DNA of 25,859 nt from an uncultured Bacillaceae bacterium (GTDB taxonomy: Bacteria > Bacillota > Bacilli > Bacillales > Caldibacillaceae), in NCBI GenBank assembly GCA_937983015.1, contig CALKAK010000102.1, forward strand, positions 1 to 25,859, written 5' to 3'. Within the stretch, counting starts at the first letter, position 1. Each line of letters opens with the position of its first letter. Of the stretch, positions 7,625 through 15,701 are shown one piece after another. Both the position numbers and the translations under genes were made by a program. A model generated the notes under the pieces. The model was not told the origin of the DNA. It made no database searches and saw only the letters and a list, made by a program, of their open reading frames with translations.

Positions 7625-8894
7625 TATGTTTGCCTCCTTGTTCTGCCTCAAAAACAGGCAGCCAATCCGTTCCTATTCGATAATACCAAAAGGGTTCAAA
7701 GAGGAACATGGAATCTTCTTCCATAAACGTCATCTCATAGCCGATCGCGATATCGGTGATGTATGCGAGGTCAATTTTCTTTGTTGCCTCTAAATAATCT
7801 AACACTTCCTGACCGGAAGGCAAGGTTTTCACATACGGTTGAACCGGGAAATTTAAACTAAAATACGGCCGGCGATAAGCGTAGATTCCTGAATTACCGA
7901 TACTTACGGATAAATAGTTCGAACCGACGACCATATAATCTGACAAGAAGAGCTGAAAGATCACTTCTTGATTTTCCGCATCAAAGTGGGAAAACAGATA
8001 TTGATCGGTCCAACCACCGTGTTGATTCACAAAGTTCATCGCCGTTTGGATGATCTGGCTCGGTGCGATCTCCTGATTTTTTGCAACCGTTGGATTGACA
8101 AAATGAATCGTTTTATGATCTTCATAAACTTCCAACAAACTCGTCCCGTTCGTGTACGTATTCTCCGTTTTCGTCACAACCGATGGATCGGGGAAAAGGA
8201 CTTCGACAAACGCTTGAATCGGTATTTCCGTTGTATAGTAAGGGTACGTTTTCACTTCTAAATGAGGTTCATTCTTCACAAAGATTATGCTTCCCGCTGT
8301 ATGTTCATAAACCAAATAAGGAGAACTTTTATCCGCAAATTCTTGAAGCTCTCTTATAAAATTTAACTGATCATGATATTTGACTCGTGATTTAACCGCT
8401 GTCCGTAAATCACTGGATGCGAAATAAACGACCGCTTCTTGCTTTTCTAAATCCTCCGGAAAAATAAACATATAGTGATAAAGAATATTCGGAATCCCGT
8501 CCTGTTCCACAGATAATATCGTCTTTATCAGTTCAAGGGGGATATCATCATACTGGAAGATAAGAGCTTCTGCCCGTTCATGCCACTTTGCGGCAAATTC
8601 TTCAGTAGCTAAATTAAAGTCGTAAAAATTCCATTTTTGTATTTCATCGATGATCGGTTGAATGACGATCATCGCTTCCGAACCAACGTATTGTCCGTCT
8701 TTTTTCCAAACGATCTTTTTCGGATGGATCAGTTCTTTAATATCGATTTTATGAGATATCGTAATCTCTTCCACATATTCCTGATTATTTACGCGATCGT
8801 AACTTTGCTGAAAAGTCATGATATAGCCAAAAAGAAATATACTTAAAAGCACCAGCCCTGTTAAAATTATCGATTTAATTTGTTCCACACTCAT
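7611..8894 (-). CDS. walH: WalH (YycH), regulator of WalK
   Basis: Bitopic membrane protein of 427 residues: one N-terminal helix (about 7–27, IILTGLVLLSIFLFGYIM) and a large extracellular domain of the YycH type. In B. subtilis it forms a complex with WalI and WalK that lowers kinase activity. The ATG overlaps the walK stop as ATGA and AAGGATG precedes it, a typical coupled arrangement. Length and position in the operon are normal. Confidence 0.93.
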   Translation of the reverse strand: MSVEQIKSIILTGLVLLSIFLFGYIMTFQQSYDRVNNQEYVEEITISHKIDIKELIHPKKIVWKKDGQYVGSEAMIVIQPIIDEIQKWNFYDFNLATEEFAAKWHERAEALIFQYDDIPLELIKTILSVEQDGIPNILYHYMFIFPEDLEKQEAVVYFASSDLRTAVKSRVKYHDQLNFIRELQEFADKSSPYLVYEHTAGSIIFVKNEPHLEVKTYPYYTTEIPIQAFVEVLFPDPSVVTKTENTYTNGTSLLEVYEDHKTIHFVNPTVAKNQEIAPSQIIQTAMNFVNQHGGWTDQYLFSHFDAENQEVIFQLFLSDYMVVGSNYLSVSIGNSGIYAYRRPYFSLNFPVQPYVKTLPSGQEVLDYLEATKKIDLAYITDIAIGYEMTFMEEDSMFLFEPFWYYRIGTDWLPVFEAEQGGKHNGLE

Positions 8895-10714
8895 GAAAAA
8901 TCATCCTTTTGGTTTCGTTGATAAGGAAGTGTGAAATGAATGGTCGTTCCTTTTCCTTCCGAGCTGGTGGCCCAAATTTGCCCGCCATGAGCTTGAATCA
9001 TTTCCTTGGCAATCGCCAATCCTAAACCGGTACCACCGTGATTCCGCGACCGTGCCTTATCCACACGATAGAAGCGATCAAAAATGCGCTGGAGATTTTC
9101 CTTGGCGATCCCCACTCCCTGGTCACTGATCCGCACCTGTACATAATCGAGATATACGGTGATCTTAAAGGTCACCTGCCCGCCGTCGGGGGAGTATTTA
9201 ATAGCATTCATGATAATATTATCGATAACCTGGGTGATTTTATCTTTGTCGATCTGCACGAAAATGGCTTTTTTAGGGAATCTGCGTACAAAAGTGATTT
9301 TTTGATCCTTTGTCATTTCAAAACGATCGATAATGTCATTTAAAAAGGAAACGAGATCAACATTCTCCAAATTCAAATCATACTCTTTGCGATCCATTTT
9401 CGATAATTGTAAGAGATCGTTAACGAGACGGATCATCCGTTCCGTTTCATTTTGAATCACTTGTAAAAATTTCGGTGCGATTCCGGGATCGTTTAAGGCA
9501 CCTTCTGCCAACGCTTCGATATAACTTCTCATTGTCGTTAACGGCGTGCGCAGTTCGTGGGATACATTGGCCACAAATTCCCGACGCTCCGCTTCGATTT
9601 TCTCCTGTTCGGTAATATCATGAAGAACGACGATCAATCCGTTCATCAGTCCTGTTTCTTTTTGAATTACCGAAAAATTGGCCCGCAAAAAATACGGTTT
9701 TCCTTCGGTGCTGAAATCGAGAATGATCGAGTTTTCCTCTTCTAGCAGATCTTTGAACGTATATTCCTCTTCAAGACCGAGTAATGAAACGATGGGTTGC
9801 GAGATAGCGGAATCCCGTGACACCCCGAGCATGTTTTCCGCCGCTTCATTAATCAATATGACTCGCCCCCGGCGATCCGTGGAAACGACCCCGTCTGTCA
9901 TATAAGTTAGGATCGAAGAAAGCTTCCTTTTCTCATTTTCCGTTTTAATTTGTTCTTCCTGTAGTTTTTTCGACAAATGGTTGAATGTTTCCGCTAATTG
10001 GCCAATCTCATCATTGCTATAAATATTTACTTTTTTAGCAAAATTCCCCTTGGCCATCGCCTGCGCTTGCCGTTTCATCTCGGAGATCGGCCGGGTGATC
10101 GTTTGCGCGATCAGGACCGCTAGTACCGCCGTTATAACCAGGGCTATTAATGTACCGGTAACCAGCACGCCGTTAATGACCTGGAGCTGGTCATAAACCT
10201 GTTCAATCTTTCCCTCAATATAAATGATTCCTTCCACATTATTACGGACCTTTATGGGAACAAACAACTGCCAGATTCTTCCATTATGTTTGTCGATCAC
10301 GATTTGATCGATGCTTTCCTCCGTAACGAGGGCACGGGTTGCCAGCACATCTGTGGTTCTTTGTCCGACAATTTCCTGGTTATTTATGTTGGAACTTGCA
10401 ATGATTCGCATATTTTTATCGATGATCTGAATTTCCGCAATATCCGGTGCGGTATTTTCCATCAGAATCGCTCGTAGTGCTGTCTCTAGGGATGGAATCC
10501 CGTCAACTTCCCGGTCTTGTAAAAACTCCTGTTCTACATTGTAAGCCAAAAACTCGACCCGATTATAGATGGAATTTTTGAAATTCATAACCAGGCGGTT
10601 TTCCAGTTCCCGGACAAAATAAACTCCAATAATTTGCATAGCTAGTAAAATAAGTAAGACAAAGAACAGAATAAATTTCCAACGAATGGAAAAAAACACG
10701 GAGCTTTTTTTCAT
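8891..10714 (-). CDS. walK: WalK, essential cell-wall sensor histidine kinase
   Basis: Membrane sensor kinase that phosphorylates WalR and controls autolysin genes during growth. The 607-residue product has helix 1 (about 12–33), an extracellular sensor domain (about 35–180), helix 2 (about 182–204), HAMP (about 205–257), a cytoplasmic PAS domain (about 262–370), the HisKA dimerisation helix with phospho-accepting H386 in NVSHELRTPLTT, and an ATPase domain with the N box (NAIKYSPDGG) and glycine boxes (DQGVGI, GGTGLGLAI). AGGAG lies 10 nt before the ATG; a TTG immediately upstream (10717) has a slightly better 7-nt spacing and could be the true start. Seven bp separate it from walR. Confidence 0.96.
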   Translation of the reverse strand: MKKSSVFFSIRWKFILFFVLLILLAMQIIGVYFVRELENRLVMNFKNSIYNRVEFLAYNVEQEFLQDREVDGIPSLETALRAILMENTAPDIAEIQIIDKNMRIIASSNINNQEIVGQRTTDVLATRALVTEESIDQIVIDKHNGRIWQLFVPIKVRNNVEGIIYIEGKIEQVYDQLQVINGVLVTGTLIALVITAVLAVLIAQTITRPISEMKRQAQAMAKGNFAKKVNIYSNDEIGQLAETFNHLSKKLQEEQIKTENEKRKLSSILTYMTDGVVSTDRRGRVILINEAAENMLGVSRDSAISQPIVSLLGLEEEYTFKDLLEEENSIILDFSTEGKPYFLRANFSVIQKETGLMNGLIVVLHDITEQEKIEAERREFVANVSHELRTPLTTMRSYIEALAEGALNDPGIAPKFLQVIQNETERMIRLVNDLLQLSKMDRKEYDLNLENVDLVSFLNDIIDRFEMTKDQKITFVRRFPKKAIFVQIDKDKITQVIDNIIMNAIKYSPDGGQVTFKITVYLDYVQVRISDQGVGIAKENLQRIFDRFYRVDKARSRNHGGTGLGLAIAKEMIQAHGGQIWATSSEGKGTTIHFTLPYQRNQKDDFS

Positions 10715-10721
10715 CAAGTCA

Positions 10722-11429
10722 TTACTCCTGTTCAGGGTTCTTTAAATAGTAGCCGACACCCCGGCGGGTGATGATCCAGGTAGGATGGGATGGATTGTCC
10801 TCAATTTTTTCTCGCAAGCGGCGGATCGTAACATCCACTGTACGGACATCACCGAAATAATCATAGCCCCATACCGTTTGCAATAGATGCTCCCGGGTTA
10901 AGACTTGTCCGATATGTTGCGCTAAATAATAAAGCAATTCGAATTCCCGGTGGGTGAGTTCGATCTGTTCGCCACGTTTAGTGACCATATAAGCATCAGG
11001 ATGAATCGTTAACGGACCGATGACGATTTCGTTCGATTTTTCCTCTTGTGCGGCAGTCTGCGCATACTGATGACGTCTTAAATTCGCCTTAACCCGCGCC
11101 AACAACTCCCTTGTGCTGAAAGGTTTTGTCACATAATCATCAGCACCTAATTCCAAACCGAGCACTTTATCGATTTCCGAATCTTTTGCGGTCAGCATGA
11201 TGATCGGTATGTCGTATTTTTTACGAATCTCCCGGCAGACTTCCATGCCGTCTTTTTCAGGAAGCATGATATCCAACAAAATAATATCGGGCTGAACCTC
11301 TTCTACTTTTTCTAACGCCTCTTCTCCGTCATAAGCACAATAGACTTCGTAACCCTCTTTTTCAAAATTAAATTGTAAAATATCCGCAATCGGTTTTTCA
11401 TCATCGACAACCAATATCTTCTTCGCCAT
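10722..11429 (-). CDS. walR: WalR, essential cell-wall response regulator
   Basis: OmpR/PhoB-family regulator of 235 residues that binds TGTWAH-N5-TGTWAH boxes near genes for murein hydrolases. The receiver domain (1–120) has D9, D10, the phospho-acceptor D53 (LLDIMLPEKDG), T80 and K102; T101, the known PrkC target in Bacillus WalR, is conserved. The C-terminal winged helix (about 130–232) includes EFELLYYLA and TVDVTIRRLREKIE. The ATG at 11429 follows AAAGGGGAAG; an upstream ATG at 11453 would add eight residues not seen in the family. First gene of the five-gene wal operon; I did not find a convincing promoter upstream. Confidence 0.97.
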   Translation of the reverse strand: MAKKILVVDDEKPIADILQFNFEKEGYEVYCAYDGEEALEKVEEVQPDIILLDIMLPEKDGMEVCREIRKKYDIPIIMLTAKDSEIDKVLGLELGADDYVTKPFSTRELLARVKANLRRHQYAQTAAQEEKSNEIVIGPLTIHPDAYMVTKRGEQIELTHREFELLYYLAQHIGQVLTREHLLQTVWGYDYFGDVRTVDVTIRRLREKIEDNPSHPTWIITRRGVGYYLKNPEQE

Positions 11430-11739
11430 GGTAACTTCCCCTTTCAAAATCATCGCAAGTTATACCGGATCACTTTACAAACTCCTACTGTCTAAATATC
11501 CGTTGCATTAACGAATCTTCTTTAATTATTACTTTATCATGAATAAATAGTGAATTCATCAGGAAATACCGGGTGAATCGGGAAATCGGTCTTTTTATCT
11601 TGAACGTTCACAGAATGCCTCATCAAAGAATTTTTTCCAGACCCGCTCTCCAATAAAGATTCCCTTTAAACGATAAAAGTGGGAAATCTTGCTACGATTC
11701 CCCATTATTTCCCGGGTAATATTTTGTCGAAGAATAGCA
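11430..11739. other. Gene-free region upstream of walR
   Basis: About 310 bp between the terminator of the M23 gene and walR. It must hold the wal operon promoter, but no hexamer pair stands out: TTCACT with a weak AT-rich -10 near 11530–11560 is the best I see. It contains a 13/14 match to the Noc-binding site (11707–11720). No ORF or RNA gene was recognised. Confidence 0.5.
11707..11720. promoter_or_regulatory. Candidate Noc-binding site
   Basis: ATTTCCCGGGTAAT matches the B. subtilis Noc-binding consensus ATTTCCCGGGAAAT at 13 of 14 positions. It is intergenic. The noc gene lies in this same window. Assignment is by motif only. Confidence 0.5.
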
Positions 11740-11766
11740 AATAAAATCCCTGGCCTTAGCCAGGGG
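11740..11766 (-). terminator. Terminator after the M23 peptidase gene
   Basis: On the minus strand CCCTGGC (11759–11765), loop TAAG, GCCAGGG (11748–11754), then ATTTTATTTG. It starts about 15 bp after the stop codon. Confidence 0.85.
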
Positions 11767-11780
11767 TGAACATCATTATT

Positions 11781-13256
11781 TTATCGATTAAGATAGTCGA
11801 GAGGGTTTTGTAATTTACCATTTTTATAGACTTCGAAATGCAAGTGGATTCCTGTCGAATTTCCCGTACTGCCCATAACGCCGATTTTAGTCCCTTTCGG
11901 TACGGTTTGACCAACCGATACAGAAATAGAGGCGAGGTGGGCATATACGGTTTTCATCCCGTTATTATGATTGATGACGACTTTATTCCCGTAACCGCCA
12001 TCCCAACCGGCAAAAACGACCACACCGTTATCAGCGGCACGAATCGTCCGATTGGACGGGCGGGCTATATCAATTCCTTTATGATAAGAACCCCAGCGAT
12101 ATCCTTGATAGCTAGATATATAACCACCGATCGTCGGCCAAATCAATTCACCCGATCCCCGGGACGGAATCACCTTCGTTCCTTTGCGAATGATCTTTGT
12201 CACCGGTTCTTTAACGACCTGTTCTTCTTTTACTTCCTTATGTACTTGTTGGCCATTTCTTTCGACGATCCGGTATGTAACGATTTTTTCGCCATTTGCC
12301 CCTTCTTGATCGATTTTCGATTCCCCTTTATACATGGAATCATCCTCGATGACCTTCGTTTCAAAGGGAATCGCTTCGGATACTTTCGCTTCTTTTTCCA
12401 AAATGATATCGATATACGGTTTTTGAACGGTCACGTTCAATTCATCACCAATCTGGAGAATGGTATCTTCCGTTACACCTGGATTTAATTCTAACAGTTC
12501 TTTGAGCGTCAGGCCGTGGCGATTGGCGATCGTCCCCAGTACATCGCCTTCCTGAATCGTGTATGTTTCTTGTTCAAGGGTTCCCGTTTCTAGCAACGTG
12601 ACGGCATCCTGAACGGTTAAAACATCTGCGGGTTTTACTTTTTCTAAAGAAAGGGTGATGTTCTCGGAAAATTTGATATCCAGTAAGCGGGTTTCGCCTA
12701 CTTCGAGCGGCTCATCTTTCTTAACTTTTTCTAGCGCAGCTAGCTCTTCTTCCGAGATATACTTATATTTCAATTGCCGAAGAAGTTCTTCAGCTTTTTC
12801 GACATTTTCCAGATAGAGAACAGGTTTTCCGTTTATTTTAAGTGCGACCGATTCTACAAATATATCGATTTCATCTTCGATTTCTGCAAGAACTTTTTGC
12901 TCGTCAAGTGAAATGTCACGGAAGATCTGTTCAGGGATGATGGATAATTCATCCGTAATATATGTTAAATCTTTATCTTGATGCGCTGTTTTCACCCGTT
13001 CAATTTTTTCCTGTACTAATCTTTCAACATGATCCCGATTCGTAACCGTTCCCAAAAATTCATCATTTACGTATACATGGTAGATCGTTTTTAATTGGGG
13101 TTCTTTATGGGATTGTGCAAAGGCTGAGTTGATCGTGATGGTCGAGACAACCAGGGTGGCGATCACGGTCTTTTTCAAAACACCATGGGTTTGGATGCGA
13201 ACATGTTCCTTCCGCACCCGTTCTGGCTGTACTTTCTCCTTAAGAAGTAAACTCAT
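11781..13256 (-). CDS. Secreted LysM–G5–M23 peptidoglycan endopeptidase
   Basis: Cell-wall hydrolase of 491 residues. A hydrophobic segment (about 29–45) ending in SAFA-Q suggests a signal peptide with an unusually long, basic N-region, or a membrane anchor. A long alpha/beta region (50–225) is followed by LysM (about 231–276, TYTIQEGDVLGTIANRHGLT), G5 (about 286–362) and a C-terminal M23 domain with zinc ligands H392 and D396 (HKGID), H440 (YAH) and H471/H473 (HLHFE). All catalytic residues are present, so it should cleave peptide cross-bridges. AGGAGG precedes the ATG. It is monocistronic between terminators, directly upstream of the wal operon, with a perfect WalR box in its leader region, so WalRK control is likely. 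Confidence 0.92.
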   Translation of the reverse strand: MSLLLKEKVQPERVRKEHVRIQTHGVLKKTVIATLVVSTITINSAFAQSHKEPQLKTIYHVYVNDEFLGTVTNRDHVERLVQEKIERVKTAHQDKDLTYITDELSIIPEQIFRDISLDEQKVLAEIEDEIDIFVESVALKINGKPVLYLENVEKAEELLRQLKYKYISEEELAALEKVKKDEPLEVGETRLLDIKFSENITLSLEKVKPADVLTVQDAVTLLETGTLEQETYTIQEGDVLGTIANRHGLTLKELLELNPGVTEDTILQIGDELNVTVQKPYIDIILEKEAKVSEAIPFETKVIEDDSMYKGESKIDQEGANGEKIVTYRIVERNGQQVHKEVKEEQVVKEPVTKIIRKGTKVIPSRGSGELIWPTIGGYISSYQGYRWGSYHKGIDIARPSNRTIRAADNGVVVFAGWDGGYGNKVVINHNNGMKTVYAHLASISVSVGQTVPKGTKIGVMGSTGNSTGIHLHFEVYKNGKLQNPLDYLNR

Positions 13257-13624
13257 GGATTTTCCTCCTATTATTTTGGGAAAACTTATAACCGAGCGAA
13301 TAAAAAACTAACTAAATCTTAACCGAGTAATTTCTTAAACTACTGTACCATAAAAATAGGGCTAAGAGGGAAACGTCGCGAAAATGTAATGGAAATGTAT
13401 AATTGATGGAAAATTCTGGTTCGAATCGCCGAAAATTGATTCGTATCCATAGCAGCTTCCGTCAGAAAACAGCCAAATAAGTATCCAAAACTGGTAGAAC
13501 CTGGATTAATTATTACAATTATGTAACAAAACGACTACCATATGCCTTCTACGCGTTTATCCGGTGTGGTTTCCTTCTTTTTCATTCTATGTTCCACGCC
13601 GAGCATTTTACTACACAAATGCGG
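13257..13624. other. Long gene-free upstream region of the M23 gene
   Basis: About 370 bp with no credible ORF, tRNA or recognised riboswitch. It contains a perfect WalR-type box (13512–13528) and a weaker 11/12 match on the opposite strand (13385–13401). No sigma-A promoter stands out. purA, which follows dnaC in B. subtilis, is absent here. Confidence 0.6.
13512..13528 (-). promoter_or_regulatory. WalR box
   Basis: On the minus strand TGTTAC-ATAAT-TGTAAT is an exact fit to the WalR consensus TGTWAH-N5-TGTWAH, in the same orientation as the M23 peptidase gene and about 255 bp upstream of its ATG. Binding is predicted, not shown. Confidence 0.6.
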
Positions 13625-13663
13625 AAAATAAAAAAGCCGACCACCGCTTTTAACAGGTCGGCT
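13625..13663 (-). terminator. Terminator after dnaC
   Basis: On the minus strand AGCCGACC (13656–13663) pairs with GGTCGGCT (13635–13642), followed by TTTTTATTTT. The stem begins within the dnaC stop codon. Confidence 0.88.
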
Positions 13664-15027
13664 CAGGCGACGGGGGGTGCATCAGCTTCATCATAACGTC
13701 TTTCTAGATTTACAAACTTGTTAAATTCCTTGGCAAAAGCTAACTGAATCGTACCGGTCGGACCGTTCCTCTGCTTGGCGATGATGATCTCGATAATATT
13801 TTTGTTTTCTGTTTCTTGGTCATAATAATCGTCCCGGTAAAGAAAGGCAACGATATCCGCATCCTGTTCGATACTTCCCGATTCCCGGATATCGGACATC
13901 ATCGGTCGTTTATCCTGGCGCTGTTCCACACTTCTTGAAAGCTGGGATAAAGCGATCACGGGTACTTCTAATTCCCGGGCAAGCTCTTTTAATGATCGGG
14001 AAATTTCCGAAACTTCTTGCTGGCGGTTTTCCACGTTCCGGCGATTCCCTTGAATCAATTGCAGGTAATCGATTATGACCATTCCCAAACCATGTTCCTG
14101 TTTGAGCCGGCGACACTTGGCGCGGATGTCGGCAACCCGGATCCCCGGTGTATCATCGATAAAAATACCGGAGTTGGATAATGTTCCCATCGCCATCGTC
14201 AGTTTTTTCCAGTCTTCATCCGTTAAATTTCCTGTCCGCAAGTTCTGGGAATTGATATTTCCAACGGAACTTAACATCCGCATAACTAACTGTTCAGCGC
14301 CCATTTCCAGGGAAAAAATCGCTACATTTTGATCGGTTTTGGTCGCAACATTCGTAGCAATATTTAAGGCAAAGGCGGTTTTACCGACAGAGGGCCTTGC
14401 CGCCACGATGATCAAATCGTTTTTCTGGAATCCGGCCGTCATCCGGTCCAATTCATAAAATCCTGTAGGTATACCGGTAACCTCGTCTTTCCTACTGTGT
14501 AACAATTCAATATAATCGTAGGTTTTGACGAGAACATCCCGGATGTTTTGAAAGTCACCCGTCCTGTTGCGGTTTGAGACCTCTAAAATCTTTCTTTCCG
14601 CCTCAGCCAACAAACTTTCAACATCATCTTCCCGCTCATATCCGTCCCTGGCGATATCCGTTGCCGTTTTGATCAATCGTCGCAGTAATGATTTTTCCGC
14701 AACAATACGGGCATAATATTCGATATTCGCAGCGGTAGGCACCGCACCGGCCAGTTCGGTTAAATAGGAAATTCCACCTACATTTTCCAATTGATTTTCC
14801 GCCTGCAGCTCATCGGTCACCGTCACGATATCCACGGCTTTTCCCTCTTCATTCAAAGATAGCATGCAGGCGAAAATCTTCTGATGGCTCACTCGATAAA
14901 AATCTTCAGGTGTTAGAATTTCACTGGCTACAAGCAAACTTTCCGGTTCTAAAAAAATCGCTCCTAAGACGGCCTGCTCGGCTTCAATATTTTGCGGAGG
15001 AGTTCGGTCCAGCAGCAACTCGTTCAT
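13663..15027 (-). CDS. dnaC: Replicative DNA helicase DnaC (DnaB family)
   Basis: Hexameric 5'-3' helicase that unwinds the chromosome at the fork; named DnaC in Bacillus and DnaB in E. coli. The ATG at 15027 gives 454 residues, as in B. subtilis, with GGAGG 9 nt upstream; an in-frame start at 15063 would add 12 atypical residues. The N-terminal domain (about 8–110, PPQNIEAEQAVLGAIF) is followed by a linker and the RecA-type ATPase with Walker A ARPSVGKTA (210–218), Walker B VIIDYLQLI and the ALSQLSR segment. No intein or insertion. A terminator and a candidate promoter separate it from rplI. Confidence 0.97.
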   Translation of the reverse strand: MNELLLDRTPPQNIEAEQAVLGAIFLEPESLLVASEILTPEDFYRVSHQKIFACMLSLNEEGKAVDIVTVTDELQAENQLENVGGISYLTELAGAVPTAANIEYYARIVAEKSLLRRLIKTATDIARDGYEREDDVESLLAEAERKILEVSNRNRTGDFQNIRDVLVKTYDYIELLHSRKDEVTGIPTGFYELDRMTAGFQKNDLIIVAARPSVGKTAFALNIATNVATKTDQNVAIFSLEMGAEQLVMRMLSSVGNINSQNLRTGNLTDEDWKKLTMAMGTLSNSGIFIDDTPGIRVADIRAKCRRLKQEHGLGMVIIDYLQLIQGNRRNVENRQQEVSEISRSLKELARELEVPVIALSQLSRSVEQRQDKRPMMSDIRESGSIEQDADIVAFLYRDDYYDQETENKNIIEIIIAKQRNGPTGTIQLAFAKEFNKFVNLERRYDEADAPPVA

Positions 15028-15087
15028 TCTGTAAAACCTCCATGCTCCCTTTCCGTAACACACAATAAGGTGACTTAAAAAAGGAGA

Positions 15088-15117
15088 TTAATAGGTTATA
15101 TGATCGCTTCATGGCAA
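15088..15117 (-). promoter_or_regulatory. Candidate promoter of dnaC
   Basis: On the minus strand TTGCCA (15112–15117), 18-nt spacer, TATTAA (15088–15093), about 60 nt before the dnaC ATG and just after the rplI terminator. Confidence 0.4.
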
Positions 15118-15137
15118 AAGGTATGAAAAAAAATCCG

Positions 15138-15200
15138 TATAAAAAAGGCTGCTCATTCGTGTTTTTTGTAAACTTATTAACAAATGAACGCAGCCTTTAA
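15138..15200 (-). terminator. Terminator after rplI
   Basis: On the minus strand AAAGGCTGC (15190–15198) pairs with GCAGCCTTT (15144–15152), the stem extended by partly paired flanks, followed by TTTATACGG. The loop is large (about 30 nt). Confidence 0.7.
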
Positions 15201-15251
15201 ATCCAGTAAATTTATTCTAACATGCTCTTTCTTTTCTGGCGATGGTAACAT

Positions 15252-15701
15252 TTATTGCTCTTCTTTTACATGCACATTGAGCGTAGCCGTTACTTGACTG
15301 TGTAATTTTACCGGTACCTTCGTATATCCTAACGAACGAATGGCATCCGGCATTTCGATTTTCCGGCGATCGATTTTAATATCGTGAACTTTTTGCAGTT
15401 GTTCGGCAATCTGTTTCGCGGTAATGGAACCAAACAGACGACCGCCTTGACCGGCCTTGGCGGTAAATTCCAGAGTCAATTTCTCCAGCTTTTCTTTCAA
15501 CCGCTTTGCCTCTTCCAATTGTTGTCTGGCTAACTCTTCCTCCTTCTTCTTCTGTGCCTTCAGTTTCTTTAAATTCGCCTCTGTCGCTTCAACAGCCAGA
15601 CCTCTTTTAAACAAATAATTATTTGCGTAACCGTCGGCTACTTCTTTCACTTCCCCTTTTTTTCCTTTACCTTTGACATCTTTCAAAAAGATTACCTTCA
15701 T
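15252..15701 (-). CDS. rplI: 50S ribosomal protein L9
   Basis: Binds 23S rRNA domain V near the L1 stalk. The 149-residue product has the N-terminal rRNA-binding domain (MKVIFLKDVKGKGKKGEV, VADGYANNYL), the long connecting helix rich in lysine and glutamate (about 42–75), and the C-terminal domain (GGRLFGSIT, IKLDRRKI-like DIKIDRRKIEM). Its ATG overlaps the gdpP stop as ATGA, implying coupled translation. Length is normal. Confidence 0.98.
   Translation of the reverse strand: MKVIFLKDVKGKGKKGEVKEVADGYANNYLFKRGLAVEATEANLKKLKAQKKKEEELARQQLEEAKRLKEKLEKLTLEFTAKAGQGGRLFGSITAKQIAEQLQKVHDIKIDRRKIEMPDAIRSLGYTKVPVKLHSQVTATLNVHVKEEQ

Noticed and set aside
9057..9065. Perfect TTATCCACA inside walK
   Set aside because: Single site within coding sequence, with no neighbours; likely chance.
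11602..11609. GAACGTTC, resembling a LexA/SOS operator
   Set aside because: The Bacillus operator needs four bases between GAAC and GTTC; here there are none, and walR is not an SOS gene.
11838..12488. 216-codon ORF on the plus strand
   Set aside because: It is the antisense shadow of the strongly supported M23 peptidase gene and has no recognisable product.
13418..13427. GGTTCGAATC, a tRNA T-loop-like sequence
   Set aside because: The flanking bases cannot form a five-pair T stem, and no acceptor, D or anticodon arm fits at the correct distances.
13591..13606. TGTTCCACG… half parS
   Set aside because: Only the left half matches (about 12 of 16); the palindrome is lost.
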